Origin: Brevibacterium marinum
GTDB lineage: Bacteria > Actinomycetota > Actinomycetes > Actinomycetales > Brevibacteriaceae
Assembly: GCF_011927955.1 (NCBI RefSeq)
Contig: NZ_JAATJN010000001.1
Location: forward strand, 2,914,001-2,978,000
Reading direction: 5' to 3'
Length of the DNA stretch: 64,000 bases
The translations under genes were made by a program, and so were the position numbers. Positions 18,994-27,549 of the stretch are shown here, piece by piece (within the stretch, counting starts at the first letter, position 1; every line of letters begins with the position of its first letter). Under the pieces are notes generated by a model. That model did no database searches, was not told the DNA's origin, and saw nothing but the letters and a program-made list of their open reading frames with translations.

Positions 18994-19470
18994 GTGAACG
19001 ACGATGCCCCGGACCACCGCCCCAAGGGATGGCTGTCGCGCCACCACAAGCACGGCGTACGCCCATGGCGCAGACTGCGGTTGAGCTTTCTGCGCTGGCG
19101 CGGCACGGTCCTGTCCAACCCGCATGCCGCACGGCTGTATCGGATCATCGTCGGCGGAGTCGGGACGCTCATCGTGCTCGTCGGCCTCGTGGCCGTTCCC
19201 CTGCCTGGGCCGGGCTGGCTCATCGTCATCATCGGCCTGTTCATCATCTCCAGCGAGTTCCGCTGGGCACAGCGGATTCTCCGCTTCGTCCGGGTGAACG
19301 TGGAGAAGTGGACGCACTGGATCATGGCGCAGCCCTTGTGGGTGCGATGGACGGTCGGTGCAGTGACCGCGGCGTTCGTCGCCGTCGTCGTATGGGCCGT
19401 ATTCAGGATCATCGGGCTTCCCCCGTGGGTGCCCGAGCTCGAAGTGCTCGAATACCTCGAGCTGCAATGA
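18994..19470 (+). CDS. PGPGW/TIGR02611-type transmembrane protein
   Basis: 158 aa starting at GTG. The basic N-terminus (about 1-45) precedes a membrane segment IIVGGVGTLIVLVGLVAVP, then the hallmark PLPGPGWLIVIIGLFIISSE and a second hydrophobic segment (VRWTVGAVTAAFVAVVVWAV). The PLPGPGW motif identifies the family, whose function is unknown. It is convergent with zapE, with 30 bases between the stops. The start codon appears to be the transcript's first codon. Confidence 0.8.
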   Translation: MNDDAPDHRPKGWLSRHHKHGVRPWRRLRLSFLRWRGTVLSNPHAARLYRIIVGGVGTLIVLVGLVAVPLPGPGWLIVIIGLFIISSEFRWAQRILRFVRVNVEKWTHWIMAQPLWVRWTVGAVTAAFVAVVVWAVFRIIGLPPWVPELEVLEYLELQ

Positions 19471-19500
19471 CACGGAGGACACACCCCAGTGCGGTGCCCG

Positions 19501-20511
19501 CTACTGTGACGAGAGAGCGGTCAGACGCGAGAGGCTGCGCATGTACTTCTTTCGATAGCCTCCGGCCAGCGATTCTTCGGTGAAGACCTCATCGAGCGCC
19601 TGTCCGGAGTTGATGATCTTCACGTTCCGGTCGTAGAGTCTGTCGACGAGCGCGACGAACCGCAGCGCCACGCTCTCGTTGTCGATCGTGGACACGTCCT
19701 CCCACACGGCGGCGTCCACACCGTCGACCATGCGCCCGTACCGGGAGGGGTGGACGGTGGAGAGATGCTTCAGCAGTGTCGCGAAGTCATCGCGTGCCAC
19801 GGTGCCCTCCAGCCGCTCGGCCGCGGCCTCGAGCTGCCCGGCGGGGATCGGGTCTGCGGGCTCGCTCAGCCCCCGGTGCCGATAGTCCTTGCCCTCGATC
19901 CGATAGACGTCGAACTGGTCCGCCAGCGCCTGGATCTCACGGAGGAAGTCCTGGGCTGCGAAGCGCCCCTCCCCCAGTGCCCCCGGCAGGGTGTTCGACG
20001 TGGCGATGATCTTGACTCCGGCGTCGGTGAGTTCACGCATGAGACGCGACATGAGAACGGTGTCACCGGGATCGTCGAGTTCGAATTCGTCGACGCAGAC
20101 GAGCTTCATCTGTGACAGATCATCACGGGCCCGCGCGAATCCGAGAGCACCGACGAGGTTCGTGTACTCGACGAAGGTGCCGAAGGTCGCGGGCTTGTCG
20201 TTCGCATGCCAGGCCGCCGCCAGGAGGTGGGTCTTGCCGACGCCGTAGCCGCCGTCGAGGTAGACGCCCCTGGGTCCTGACCTGCCCTTCTTGAACAGCT
20301 TGCTCAGGAACCCCTGCGTCGGTGCGGAGGCTGTGAACTCCTCCAGCCTGTTCCGCGCCTGAGCCTGCGAGGGCTCCGCATCATCCGTGCGGTAGCCGGC
20401 GAAGGACACGTCCTGGAACTGCGGTGGCGGGACGAGGCCCGCAATGAGTTCATCGGGTGCAACCTGGGGGGAACGGTCGCTCAGTGCGACCAGAGTCTGC
20501 TCGGCATTCAC
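19501..20511 (-). CDS. zapE: Cell division ATPase ZapE/AFG1-like
   Basis: 336 aa. The P-loop ATPase has Walker A GGYGVGKTHLL (about residues 87-97) and Walker B LVCVDEFELDDPGD; the sensor segment KIIATSNTLPG follows. In proteobacteria ZapE destabilises FtsZ rings under stress, and AFG1 relatives work in mitochondrial protein quality control; its actinobacterial role is unproven. The gene follows era by 61 bases on the same strand, so it may be read with the hrcA-era run. Confidence 0.9.
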   Translation of the reverse strand: MNAEQTLVALSDRSPQVAPDELIAGLVPPPQFQDVSFAGYRTDDAEPSQAQARNRLEEFTASAPTQGFLSKLFKKGRSGPRGVYLDGGYGVGKTHLLAAAWHANDKPATFGTFVEYTNLVGALGFARARDDLSQMKLVCVDEFELDDPGDTVLMSRLMRELTDAGVKIIATSNTLPGALGEGRFAAQDFLREIQALADQFDVYRIEGKDYRHRGLSEPADPIPAGQLEAAAERLEGTVARDDFATLLKHLSTVHPSRYGRMVDGVDAAVWEDVSTIDNESVALRFVALVDRLYDRNVKIINSGQALDEVFTEESLAGGYRKKYMRSLSRLTALSSQ

Positions 20512-20572
20512 TCGGCCCAGTCTATTGCAGGCAACACTCGCGGAATCAATCGCCGCGGACGTGAGAGTCCTC

Positions 20573-21508
20573 TCAGCTGAAGTCGAAGCCGAGGCGTCCC
20601 AGCTGCTTCGGGTCGCGCTGCCAGTCCTTGGCGATCTTCACGTGCAGGTCGAGGTAGACCTTGGTCCCGAGCAGCGCTTCGATGCCGCGCCTGGACTCGC
20701 TTCCGATCTCCTTGAGACGGCTGCCGCCTCTGCCGATGATAATCGCCTTCTGGCTGGACCGTTCGACGAAGAGGTTGACGTGGACGTTCCACAGCGGGTT
20801 GTCTTCGCTGCGCCCCTCGCGTGGGTACATCTCCTCGACCTGCACCGCCAGCGAATGCGGAAGCTCGTCGCGGACCCCTTCCAGTGCCGCCTCGCGGACG
20901 AGCTCGGCGATCATCTTCTCCTCCGGCTCGTCGGACAGCTCGCCCTCGGGGTAGAGCGGCGGGGAGACCGGGAGATGTTCGGCGAGTACGGAATCGACCG
21001 TGTCGACTTGGAACCCGTCGACGGCGGAGACCGGGACCACATCGGCGAAATCGGCGAGGGCACCGGCGGCCAGCAGCGCCTCGGCGACCTTGTCCTGGGA
21101 GACTCTGTCGGTCTTCGTCACCAGAGCCACGACCGGGGTGCGCCCGTCGAGGAGCTCCAGCTGGGAAGCGATGTACCTGTCACCGGGTCCGATCGGCTCG
21201 TCGGCGGGCAGGCAGAAGCCGATGACGTCGACCTCGCTCAGGGTCGAGGCGACGAGATCGTTGAGACGAGAACCCAGCAGGGTCCGCGGTTTGTGGAGCC
21301 CGGGGGTGTCGACGAGGATGAGCTGATGATCCTCTTTGTGGACGATGCCGCGAATCGTATGGCGGGTGGTCTGGGGCTTCGCCGAGGTGATCGCCACCTT
21401 CTCCCCCACCAGAGCGTTCGTCAGCGTCGACTTGCCTGTGTTCGGTCGGCCCACGAAGCAGGCGAAGCCCGCGCGGTAGTCCTCGGGGTAGTCCGTGCGA
21501 AATTCCAT
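20573..21508 (-). CDS. era: GTPase Era
   Basis: 311 aa from the ATG at 21508 (MEFRTDYPEDYRAG), preceded by GGAAGAGAAC; an in-frame ATG at 21538 would extend it into the upstream gene. The GTPase motifs are GRPNTGKST (G1), DTPG (G3) and TKTD (G4). The C-terminal KH domain carries IIIGRGGSRLKEIG. Era binds the 3' end of 16S rRNA and assists 30S assembly. It lies one base after the CorC-like gene, and ybeY, rsmE and era are together in one run. Confidence 0.96.
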   Translation of the reverse strand: MEFRTDYPEDYRAGFACFVGRPNTGKSTLTNALVGEKVAITSAKPQTTRHTIRGIVHKEDHQLILVDTPGLHKPRTLLGSRLNDLVASTLSEVDVIGFCLPADEPIGPGDRYIASQLELLDGRTPVVALVTKTDRVSQDKVAEALLAAGALADFADVVPVSAVDGFQVDTVDSVLAEHLPVSPPLYPEGELSDEPEEKMIAELVREAALEGVRDELPHSLAVQVEEMYPREGRSEDNPLWNVHVNLFVERSSQKAIIIGRGGSRLKEIGSESRRGIEALLGTKVYLDLHVKIAKDWQRDPKQLGRLGFDFS

Positions 21509-21509
21509 T

Positions 21510-22763
21510 TCAGTTCTCTTCCTTCGTGACGCTGACATGGGTGATGCGGTGTCTGCGCCCCTGGCCCTGCATCGCTTCGATGTTCAGCCCCGCGATCTGT
21601 GCGCTCGATTCGTCGATGGGCACGCGGCCGATGAGCTTCGTGAGCAGGCCGCCGACGCTGTTGACGTCGTCTTCGTCGATCTTGATATCGAAGTATTCGG
21701 CGAAATCGGAGATCGACATTCGGGTGCTGATGACGAATGAGCCGTCCTCGACCTCGACGAGTTCGTCGTCGCTGGAGTCGTATTCGTCTTCGATCTCGCC
21801 GACGATCTCCTCGACGATGTCCTCGATCGTGACCAGTCCGGCGGTGCCTCCGTATTCGTCGATGAGGATCGCCAGATGCGTCGAATCCAGCTGCATCTGC
21901 TCCATCAGGTCGTCGGCGGCCTTGGTCTCGGGGACGAAGAGTACGCTGCGGGCCAGGATGTCGACCGGGCGCTCGCTGTCCTCGGGGTGGAGGTGGAGTC
22001 GTCTCGCGACGTCCTTGAGGTAGGCGACGCCGCGGATGTCGTCGAGGTCGGCACCGCTGACGGGGATCCGTGAGTATCCGGAGCGGAGGAAGAGGTTCAT
22101 CACCTTGGCCAGCGACGTTCCGGCGTTGACCGTCACGAGGTCGGTGCGCGGGACCATGACCTCGTTTGCCGAGGTGTCCGAGAGGTTGAACACGGATTGG
22201 ATCATTTCGCGTTCGCCGTCCTCGATGACATCGGACTCACTGGCCCGCTCGACGAGGTCGCGCAGCTGGTCCGATGTGACGAAGGGCCCGTCCTTGTACA
22301 CCCGGTCGGGGGTCAGCAGGTTGCCGAGGAGGACGAGGATCTTCGTCAGCGGTTTGAGCACGACGAGCGCCGCACCGACGACCCAGCTGAGGTTGAGGCA
22401 CACCGCCAGGGAGCGGCGCCGACCGATGGTCCGCGGGGAGACGCCGGCGACGACGAAGACCGCGATCGAGGCGGTCAGGACGGTGAGCACGACCATGAGC
22501 GGGCCGACCGAGTAGATCGAGTCATAGGCCAGAGCGATGAAGACCGTGGCCAGAGCTTCGAGGAAGTTGCGGACGAAGATGATGACGTTGATGTTGGTGG
22601 GCAGGGAGGTGAGGATCTTCTCGACGCGGAACGCCGCCTTCGAACCGTCGTCCTTCGCATCCTGGATCGCCTGGTGGGACACGCTCATCAGAGCGGCGTC
22701 GACGGCGGACAGCGTCGCCGAGATCACGAGGCACAGTGCGGCTCCGAGGAACAGCCAGAGCAC
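21510..22763 (-). CDS. CNNM/CBS-domain membrane protein (CorC/HlyC family)
   Basis: 417 aa. The N-terminal CNNM domain has three to four membrane helices (LWLFLGAALCLVISATLSAV; PLMVVLTVLTASIAVFVVAG). Two CBS domains occupy the middle (VMVPRTDLVTVNAGTSLAKV; LAILIDEYGGTAGLVTIEDI) and a CorC_HlyC domain ends the protein. Members are linked to Mg2+/Co2+ efflux and are often mislabelled haemolysins. The gene sits 3 bases after ybeY, a conserved neighbour pair. Confidence 0.92.
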   Translation of the reverse strand: MLWLFLGAALCLVISATLSAVDAALMSVSHQAIQDAKDDGSKAAFRVEKILTSLPTNINVIIFVRNFLEALATVFIALAYDSIYSVGPLMVVLTVLTASIAVFVVAGVSPRTIGRRRSLAVCLNLSWVVGAALVVLKPLTKILVLLGNLLTPDRVYKDGPFVTSDQLRDLVERASESDVIEDGEREMIQSVFNLSDTSANEVMVPRTDLVTVNAGTSLAKVMNLFLRSGYSRIPVSGADLDDIRGVAYLKDVARRLHLHPEDSERPVDILARSVLFVPETKAADDLMEQMQLDSTHLAILIDEYGGTAGLVTIEDIVEEIVGEIEDEYDSSDDELVEVEDGSFVISTRMSISDFAEYFDIKIDEDDVNSVGGLLTKLIGRVPIDESSAQIAGLNIEAMQGQGRRHRITHVSVTKEEN

Positions 22764-22766
22764 GGC

Positions 22767-23255
22767 TCAGACCTCGGTGGGGTTGGGGATGTCGGTGCGA
22801 CCGTCGTAGCGGGCGGCGAAGAACGTCAGCAGCAGATGTCGCTGCAGGGCGAACATCTCCTCCTTCTCCTCCGGCTGCTGATGGTCGTAGCCGAGCAGGT
22901 GCAGGAACCCGTGGACGGTCAGCAGGAGCACTTCGTCCATCGTCGAATGTCCCGAGGACGCCGCCTGAGCGGCCGCCACCTCGGGGCAGATGATGATGTC
23001 GCCCATCTCTCCTTCGCTGGGAGAATCGGCGCTGCCCTGCGTGAGCTGGTCCATGGGAAACGACATCACGTCGGTGGGCCCGGCGAGGTCCATCCAGGTG
23101 ATGTGGAGCTCCTCCATCGCCTGCGCGTCGACCATCGTCACCGCGAGTTCCGCACCGGGGTGCATGTGCAGGGCCTGGCCCAGGTATTCGGTCAGGGCCA
23201 CGACCTCGTCGAGGTCGATTCCGGCGTCGGTCTCGTCTGAGATCTCGGTATTCAC
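22767..23255 (-). CDS. ybeY: Endoribonuclease YbeY
   Basis: 162 aa from the GTG at 23255, which overlaps the phoH-family stop by 4 bp (GTGA). The zinc site HGFLHLLGYDH (HGxLHLxGYDH) near residue 120 is intact. YbeY is a single-strand endoribonuclease involved in 16S rRNA 3'-end maturation and ribosome quality control. A longer in-frame GTG at 23270 exists but is less consistent with coupling. Confidence 0.94.
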   Translation of the reverse strand: MNTEISDETDAGIDLDEVVALTEYLGQALHMHPGAELAVTMVDAQAMEELHITWMDLAGPTDVMSFPMDQLTQGSADSPSEGEMGDIIICPEVAAAQAASSGHSTMDEVLLLTVHGFLHLLGYDHQQPEEKEEMFALQRHLLLTFFAARYDGRTDIPNPTEV

Positions 23256-24304
23256 TCGCTGCTTCCCCACAGGTCGTAGGCGTCGACGATCTTCGTCACC
23301 AGCGAGTGGCGGACGACGTCCTTGCTGCCCAGGTGGCAGAATTCCAGGTCTTCGATTCCGGTCAGGATGTCCTGGACGACGTTGAGACCGCTGCGGGTCT
23401 TGCCGGGCAGATCGATCTGGGAGACGTCGCCGGTCACGACCATCCGCGCCCCGAAGCCCAAACGGGTGAGGAACATCTTCATCTGCTCGCCGGTCGTGTT
23501 CTGTGCCTCGTCGAGGATGATGAACGCGTCGTTGAGGGTGCGGCCGCGCATGTAGGCCAGCGGCGCGACCTCGATCGTCCCCGTCTCGATGAGCAGGGGG
23601 ATCGACTCGGGATCGACCATGTCGTGCAGGGCGTCGTAGAGGGGCCGGACGTACGGGTCGATCTTCTCGTTCAGCGATCCCGGCAGAAACCCCAGGCTCT
23701 CGCCGGCTTCGACGGCCGGACGGGTGAGGATGATGCGTGTGACCTCTTTCTGCTGCAGGGCGTTGATGGCCATGGCCATGGCCAGATAGGTCTTGCCCGT
23801 GCCCGCAGGTCCGATCCCGAAGGTGATCGTGTGATTGCGGATGGCCTTGACGTAGTCGTGCTGCCCCATGGTCTTGGGTCGGATGGACTTTCCGCGGGTG
23901 GACAGGATGTTCGTGCCCATCACCGCCGAGGCGGCCGTGCCTTCGGAGGAGAACGACGCCACCCGGTCGATCGTCTCATCGTTGATGCGGTGGCCGGAGG
24001 AGTGCAGCTTCTTGAGTTCGCCGATGACGGAGACGAACGCTTCGACGCGCTCGGGTTCGCCGCTCGCCTGAACCTGGTTGGCGCGCACATGCAGGTCGAG
24101 ATCGGAGAAGACTCGTTCGAGCTTCCGCAGGTTCGACTCCCCCGGGCCGAAGAATTCGACCAGATCGATGGAGTCGGGGATCACGAGACGCACTGTGTCC
24201 GATGGTGTCTGGTCGGAAGAGGTGGGGTTCACAGAGTTCGCGGGGTGTGTGGAGGTGTCCAGAATGATCCTTAGTGACTGTACGTGTTCGGACGAGTGCT
24301 GCAA
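23252..24304 (-). CDS. PhoH family ATPase (PhoH/YbeZ)
   Basis: 350 aa. The C-terminal P-loop domain has Walker A GPAGTGKTYLA and Walker B AFIILDEAQNTT; it is preceded by a divergent KH-like N-terminal region (LVEFFGPGESNLRKLERVF). The family is linked to RNA metabolism, and YbeZ physically partners YbeY; here the two genes are coupled by a 4-bp overlap. About 40 N-terminal residues are poorly conserved, so an internal start is possible. Confidence 0.93.
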   Translation of the reverse strand: MQHSSEHVQSLRIILDTSTHPANSVNPTSSDQTPSDTVRLVIPDSIDLVEFFGPGESNLRKLERVFSDLDLHVRANQVQASGEPERVEAFVSVIGELKKLHSSGHRINDETIDRVASFSSEGTAASAVMGTNILSTRGKSIRPKTMGQHDYVKAIRNHTITFGIGPAGTGKTYLAMAMAINALQQKEVTRIILTRPAVEAGESLGFLPGSLNEKIDPYVRPLYDALHDMVDPESIPLLIETGTIEVAPLAYMRGRTLNDAFIILDEAQNTTGEQMKMFLTRLGFGARMVVTGDVSQIDLPGKTRSGLNVVQDILTGIEDLEFCHLGSKDVVRHSLVTKIVDAYDLWGSSE

Positions 24305-24332
24305 TTGCGTGCTTCCATCGTAGTCCGCTTCC

Positions 24333-25115
24333 TCACCAACGGCCCAATGAATTCTGTGTCATGACGAGTCCGGCCGCCCCGGCCGAGGACGAGCGCAGGA
24401 CCGTGGGGCCCAGGAGCACGGCTTCGGCACCGATGGACTCCAGCGCGTCAAGCTCTGCGTCGCTGACGCCGCCTTCGGGGCCGACGACCAGGACGATGCG
24501 GCCGGCGGCCGGCGTCGAAGAGTCCTCGAGCGCCGAATCGTTCGCAGCGGCAGAGGCATCCAGTGCCTGAGACAGCTTCAGATCGGCGGTCTCGTGCAGG
24601 ACGAAGACGGTGTCGGTCTCGCTCAGCGACGAAGTCAGTCCGGTGCCGCGGACCAAATCGTGGAGCAGGGGGAAGCGGGACCGGCGGGCCTGCAGCGATG
24701 CTGACCGCAGCACGTTGTCCCATTTGGCGGCGAGCTTGTCGCGCTTCTTCGCGGGCCAGTCGGCGATCGAGCGTTCGGCGGCCCAAGGAATCACCTCGTC
24801 GACCCCGATCTCCGTGGCGGCCTCGATCGCCTGCAGGTCGCGGTCGCCCTTCGCCAGGGCCTGCACCAGCACCAGATGAGGCAGCTCCTCATCCGTCCGC
24901 GTCACCGAGGCGACGTCGAGGTCCAGTTCGTCCGCCGAGGCTCTCGACACCGTCCCGCACACACGGGTGCCGGATCCGTCGACGACTTCGAGCACGTCCC
25001 CGGGGCCGAGTCTGCGAACTCTCACCGCGTGCCCGGCCACGTCCTCACCGAAGGTCAGCACCTGAGAGACGACCGCATCGGCGGCCCGGGACGAGAAGAA
25101 GACGGGGAGGGTCAC
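24333..25115 (-). CDS. rsmE: 16S rRNA m3U1498 methyltransferase RsmE
   Basis: 260 aa. It has a PUA-like N-terminal domain (residues about 1-75) and a SPOUT methyltransferase domain with the SAM-binding knot IVLVVGPEGGVSDAEL and LLGPTVLRSSSAGAAGL. RsmE methylates U1498 of 16S rRNA. The usual LGPRILRTETA segment is slightly altered (Thr for Arg, SSSAG for TETA). It is coupled to dnaJ by a 4-bp overlap (ATGA). Confidence 0.92.
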   Translation of the reverse strand: MTLPVFFSSRAADAVVSQVLTFGEDVAGHAVRVRRLGPGDVLEVVDGSGTRVCGTVSRASADELDLDVASVTRTDEELPHLVLVQALAKGDRDLQAIEAATEIGVDEVIPWAAERSIADWPAKKRDKLAAKWDNVLRSASLQARRSRFPLLHDLVRGTGLTSSLSETDTVFVLHETADLKLSQALDASAAANDSALEDSSTPAAGRIVLVVGPEGGVSDAELDALESIGAEAVLLGPTVLRSSSAGAAGLVMTQNSLGRW

Positions 25116-26230
25116 CGACCGGCGAACTTCTCACGCATGCGGGAGAACATTCCGCGGTTCTGGGTGGTGATCTGAGCGCGAGGGGTCTCCTCATCGCGCA
25201 GCTTCGCCAACTGTGACAGCAGGTCCATCTGCTCGTCGTCGAGTTTGTCGGGGGTCATCACGTCGACCGTGATGAGCAGGTCGCCGCGGGTCTCGGAGCG
25301 CAGTCTGGTGGCGCCGAGCCCGGGGAGCTTGACGACGGTGCCCGACTGGGTTCCGGGCTCGATCGAGAGCTCCTGGGAACCGTCGAAGGTGTCGAACGGG
25401 ATCGACGCACCCAGAGCGGCCGCGGTCATCGGCACGGACACGGAGGCTCGCAGGTTGTCGCCGTCGCGCTGGAAGACCTCGTGACGGGCGACCATGACCT
25501 CGACGAAGAGATCGCCGGCAGGTCCGCCGCCGGGGCCGACCTCCCCCTGCGCGGAGAGCTGGATGCGGGTCCCGTCGGAGACGCCGGCGGGGATGCGGAT
25601 CTTCATGGTCCGCTGTTTGCGCACGCGCCCGTCTCCCTGGCAGTTGAGACAGGGGTTGGGGATGACGGTGCCGAAGCCGTGACAGGAGTTGCACGTCTGG
25701 TTGGTCACCATCTGGCCCAGGAGCGTCCGGGTCATGCGCTGGACGCTGCCGGCGCCGTGGCACAGGGAGCAGGTCTCGATGGAGGTGCCCTTCTGAGTGC
25801 CCTCACCCGAGCATGTGTCGCAGACGACGGCAGTGGTGACATCGAGGTCGATGTTGCCGCCGAAGGCTGCGGTCTCGAGATCGATGTTGACACCGACGAG
25901 GGCGTCCTTGCCTCGCTGGGTACGCGGCATCGGGCCACCGGCGGAACCGCCTCCTCCACCGAAGAAGGTCTCGAAGATGTCGCCGAAGCCGCCGAAGCCG
26001 CCACCGCCGGCGGGGAAGCCCTGTCCGTTCTCGCCGCCGCCCATATCGTAGTTCCGGCGCTTCTCCGAGTCGGCGAGGACGTCGTAGGCCAGGGAAATGG
26101 CTTTGAATTCGTCCTCGTGCCCGGGGTTCACATCGGGGTGATACTTCCGTGCCAGCTTTCGGTACGACGATTTGATTTCAGCCGCCGAAGCGTCCTTGGA
26201 CACTCCGAGTGTTTCATAGTGATCGGCCAC
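25112..26230 (-). CDS. dnaJ: Chaperone DnaJ
   Basis: 372 aa from the GTG at 26230 (ADHYETLGVSKDA); a GTG/ATG further upstream adds an unconserved tail. The J domain carries the HPD motif (KYHPDVNPG). A Gly-rich linker follows, then four zinc CxxCxGxG repeats (CDTCSGEG, CSLCHGAG, CNSCHGFG, CLNCQGDG) and the substrate-binding C-terminal domain. It is DnaJ2-type in context: co-transcribed after hrcA with no dnaK or grpE nearby. Confidence 0.95.
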   Translation of the reverse strand: MADHYETLGVSKDASAAEIKSSYRKLARKYHPDVNPGHEDEFKAISLAYDVLADSEKRRNYDMGGGENGQGFPAGGGGFGGFGDIFETFFGGGGGSAGGPMPRTQRGKDALVGVNIDLETAAFGGNIDLDVTTAVVCDTCSGEGTQKGTSIETCSLCHGAGSVQRMTRTLLGQMVTNQTCNSCHGFGTVIPNPCLNCQGDGRVRKQRTMKIRIPAGVSDGTRIQLSAQGEVGPGGGPAGDLFVEVMVARHEVFQRDGDNLRASVSVPMTAAALGASIPFDTFDGSQELSIEPGTQSGTVVKLPGLGATRLRSETRGDLLITVDVMTPDKLDDEQMDLLSQLAKLRDEETPRAQITTQNRGMFSRMREKFAGR

Positions 26231-26329
26231 AGAAACTTCTCTCTCCCTGGTGGTGTGCATTGTTCACGTTGTCGTGCTGGTGCGTGTCGGGCAGTCTGCC
26301 GTGTCTGCTCATTGCTGTCATTTCGGCCT

Positions 26330-27400
26330 CTACCCCTGGTCGAGGACGGAGGAGACGTACTTCGCCACGGCCCGCACAGCTGAGATCGTCGTCGGATAGT
26401 CCATCCGGGTCGGCCCGAGCACGGCCAATCGCGCGGAGGATCCCGCCTCATGACCATATTCGGCGGCCACGAGAGATGTCGAGCTGAATGACTCGTGAGT
26501 ATTCTCACGACCGATCCGCACGCTGATCTCCTCCTGATCCTCCGCCATCGACGTCAAGAGCTTGAGCAGAACCACCTGCTCTTCGAACGCTTCGAGGATC
26601 GGTGCCATCTTCTCACCGAACTCCCGGCCGGAGCGAGCCAGGTTGGCCGTGCCCGCCATGATGATGCGCTCCTCGCGGGTGGCGATGACGAGATCTGTTA
26701 CGGCCGAACGGATCTGCGTCAGCACCGCGGCCGCGTCGGCTCCGACGGGGCCGGCTCCTGCCGCGGCCTCGGGCTGAGCTCCGTCCGCGACATCCCCCGC
26801 GCTGGTCGGGGTGATCGTGGCCATGACTCGCGACAGCTTCGAACCGGCGAATTCCGTGTTGATCTCATCGCGGATCGCCCGCATCAGCTCGTCGTCGGTG
26901 GGACCGGTCGTGGTCACGATCTTCTGTTCGACCTGGCCGGCGTCGGTGATGAGGACGACAAGGATCCGGCTGGGTCCCAGGCCGACGATCTCGACGTGCT
27001 TGATCGTGGCTTGAGACACGGTCGGATACTGGATCAGAGCGACCTGATGAGTCAGACCCGAGAGCACTCGCACGGTGCGGTCGAGCATGTCGTCGAGGTC
27101 GCCGTTGCCGTCGACGAGCTGGAAGATCGCACGGCGTTCGGCGTGCGTGAGCGGCTTGAAGTCGTCGATGCGATCGACGAACATACGGTACCCGAGATCG
27201 GTGGGAATGCGACCGGCCGAGGTGTGCGGCTGCGCGATGTAGCCCTCCTGCTCCAGGTGGGCCATGTCATTGCGGATCGTGGCCGGAGAGACGCCGAGGG
27301 TATGGCGCTGGACGATGGCCTTCGATCCGACAGGCTCGTTGGTGGCGACGAAGTCTTCGACGATCGCACGCAGAACCTGCGCTCGCCTGCTGTCGCTCAT
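26330..27400 (-). CDS. hrcA: Heat-inducible transcription repressor HrcA
   Basis: 356 aa. The N-terminal winged helix (RAQVLRAIVEDFVATNEPVG, then LGVSPATIRNDMAHLEQEGYI) binds CIRCE operators; the C-terminal GAF-like domain follows. The start ATG is preceded by AGGAGG at 7 nt. The operator at 27432-27458 lies 31 bases upstream, so the protein very likely represses its own run of genes (dnaJ, rsmE, phoH, ybeY, the CorC-like gene, era). Confidence 0.95.
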   Translation of the reverse strand: MSDSRRAQVLRAIVEDFVATNEPVGSKAIVQRHTLGVSPATIRNDMAHLEQEGYIAQPHTSAGRIPTDLGYRMFVDRIDDFKPLTHAERRAIFQLVDGNGDLDDMLDRTVRVLSGLTHQVALIQYPTVSQATIKHVEIVGLGPSRILVVLITDAGQVEQKIVTTTGPTDDELMRAIRDEINTEFAGSKLSRVMATITPTSAGDVADGAQPEAAAGAGPVGADAAAVLTQIRSAVTDLVIATREERIIMAGTANLARSGREFGEKMAPILEAFEEQVVLLKLLTSMAEDQEEISVRIGRENTHESFSSTSLVAAEYGHEAGSSARLAVLGPTRMDYPTTISAVRAVAKYVSSVLDQG

Positions 27401-27431
27401 TCGTCCCCTCCTTCACGTTCGGCACCTGCAT

Positions 27432-27458
27432 TTGGCACTCGTATCCTTTGAGTGCCAA
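27432..27458 (-). promoter_or_regulatory. CIRCE operator for HrcA
   Basis: TTGGCACTC and GAGTGCCAA form a perfect 9-bp inverted repeat with a 9-base spacer, the CIRCE geometry (consensus TTAGCACTC-N9-GAGTGCTAA). It is the only copy seen in the window. Confidence 0.92.
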
Positions 27459-27535
27459 TTCTACGCCTCTTGCAGTCTGATTTCACTTTCGGCCCCTCTC
27501 CAGCGGGTCTGCGCCCGAGACCGCGCATCCTTGAT

Positions 27536-27541
27536 TAGGGT
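27536..27541 (+). promoter_or_regulatory. Likely -10 box (TAGGGT) for a leaderless transcript
   Basis: TAGGGT ends 8 nt before the GTG at 27550. It supports that GTG rather than the TTG at 27544 as the start of the DUF3097 gene. Confidence 0.45.
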
Positions 27542-27549
27542 GGTTGTCC

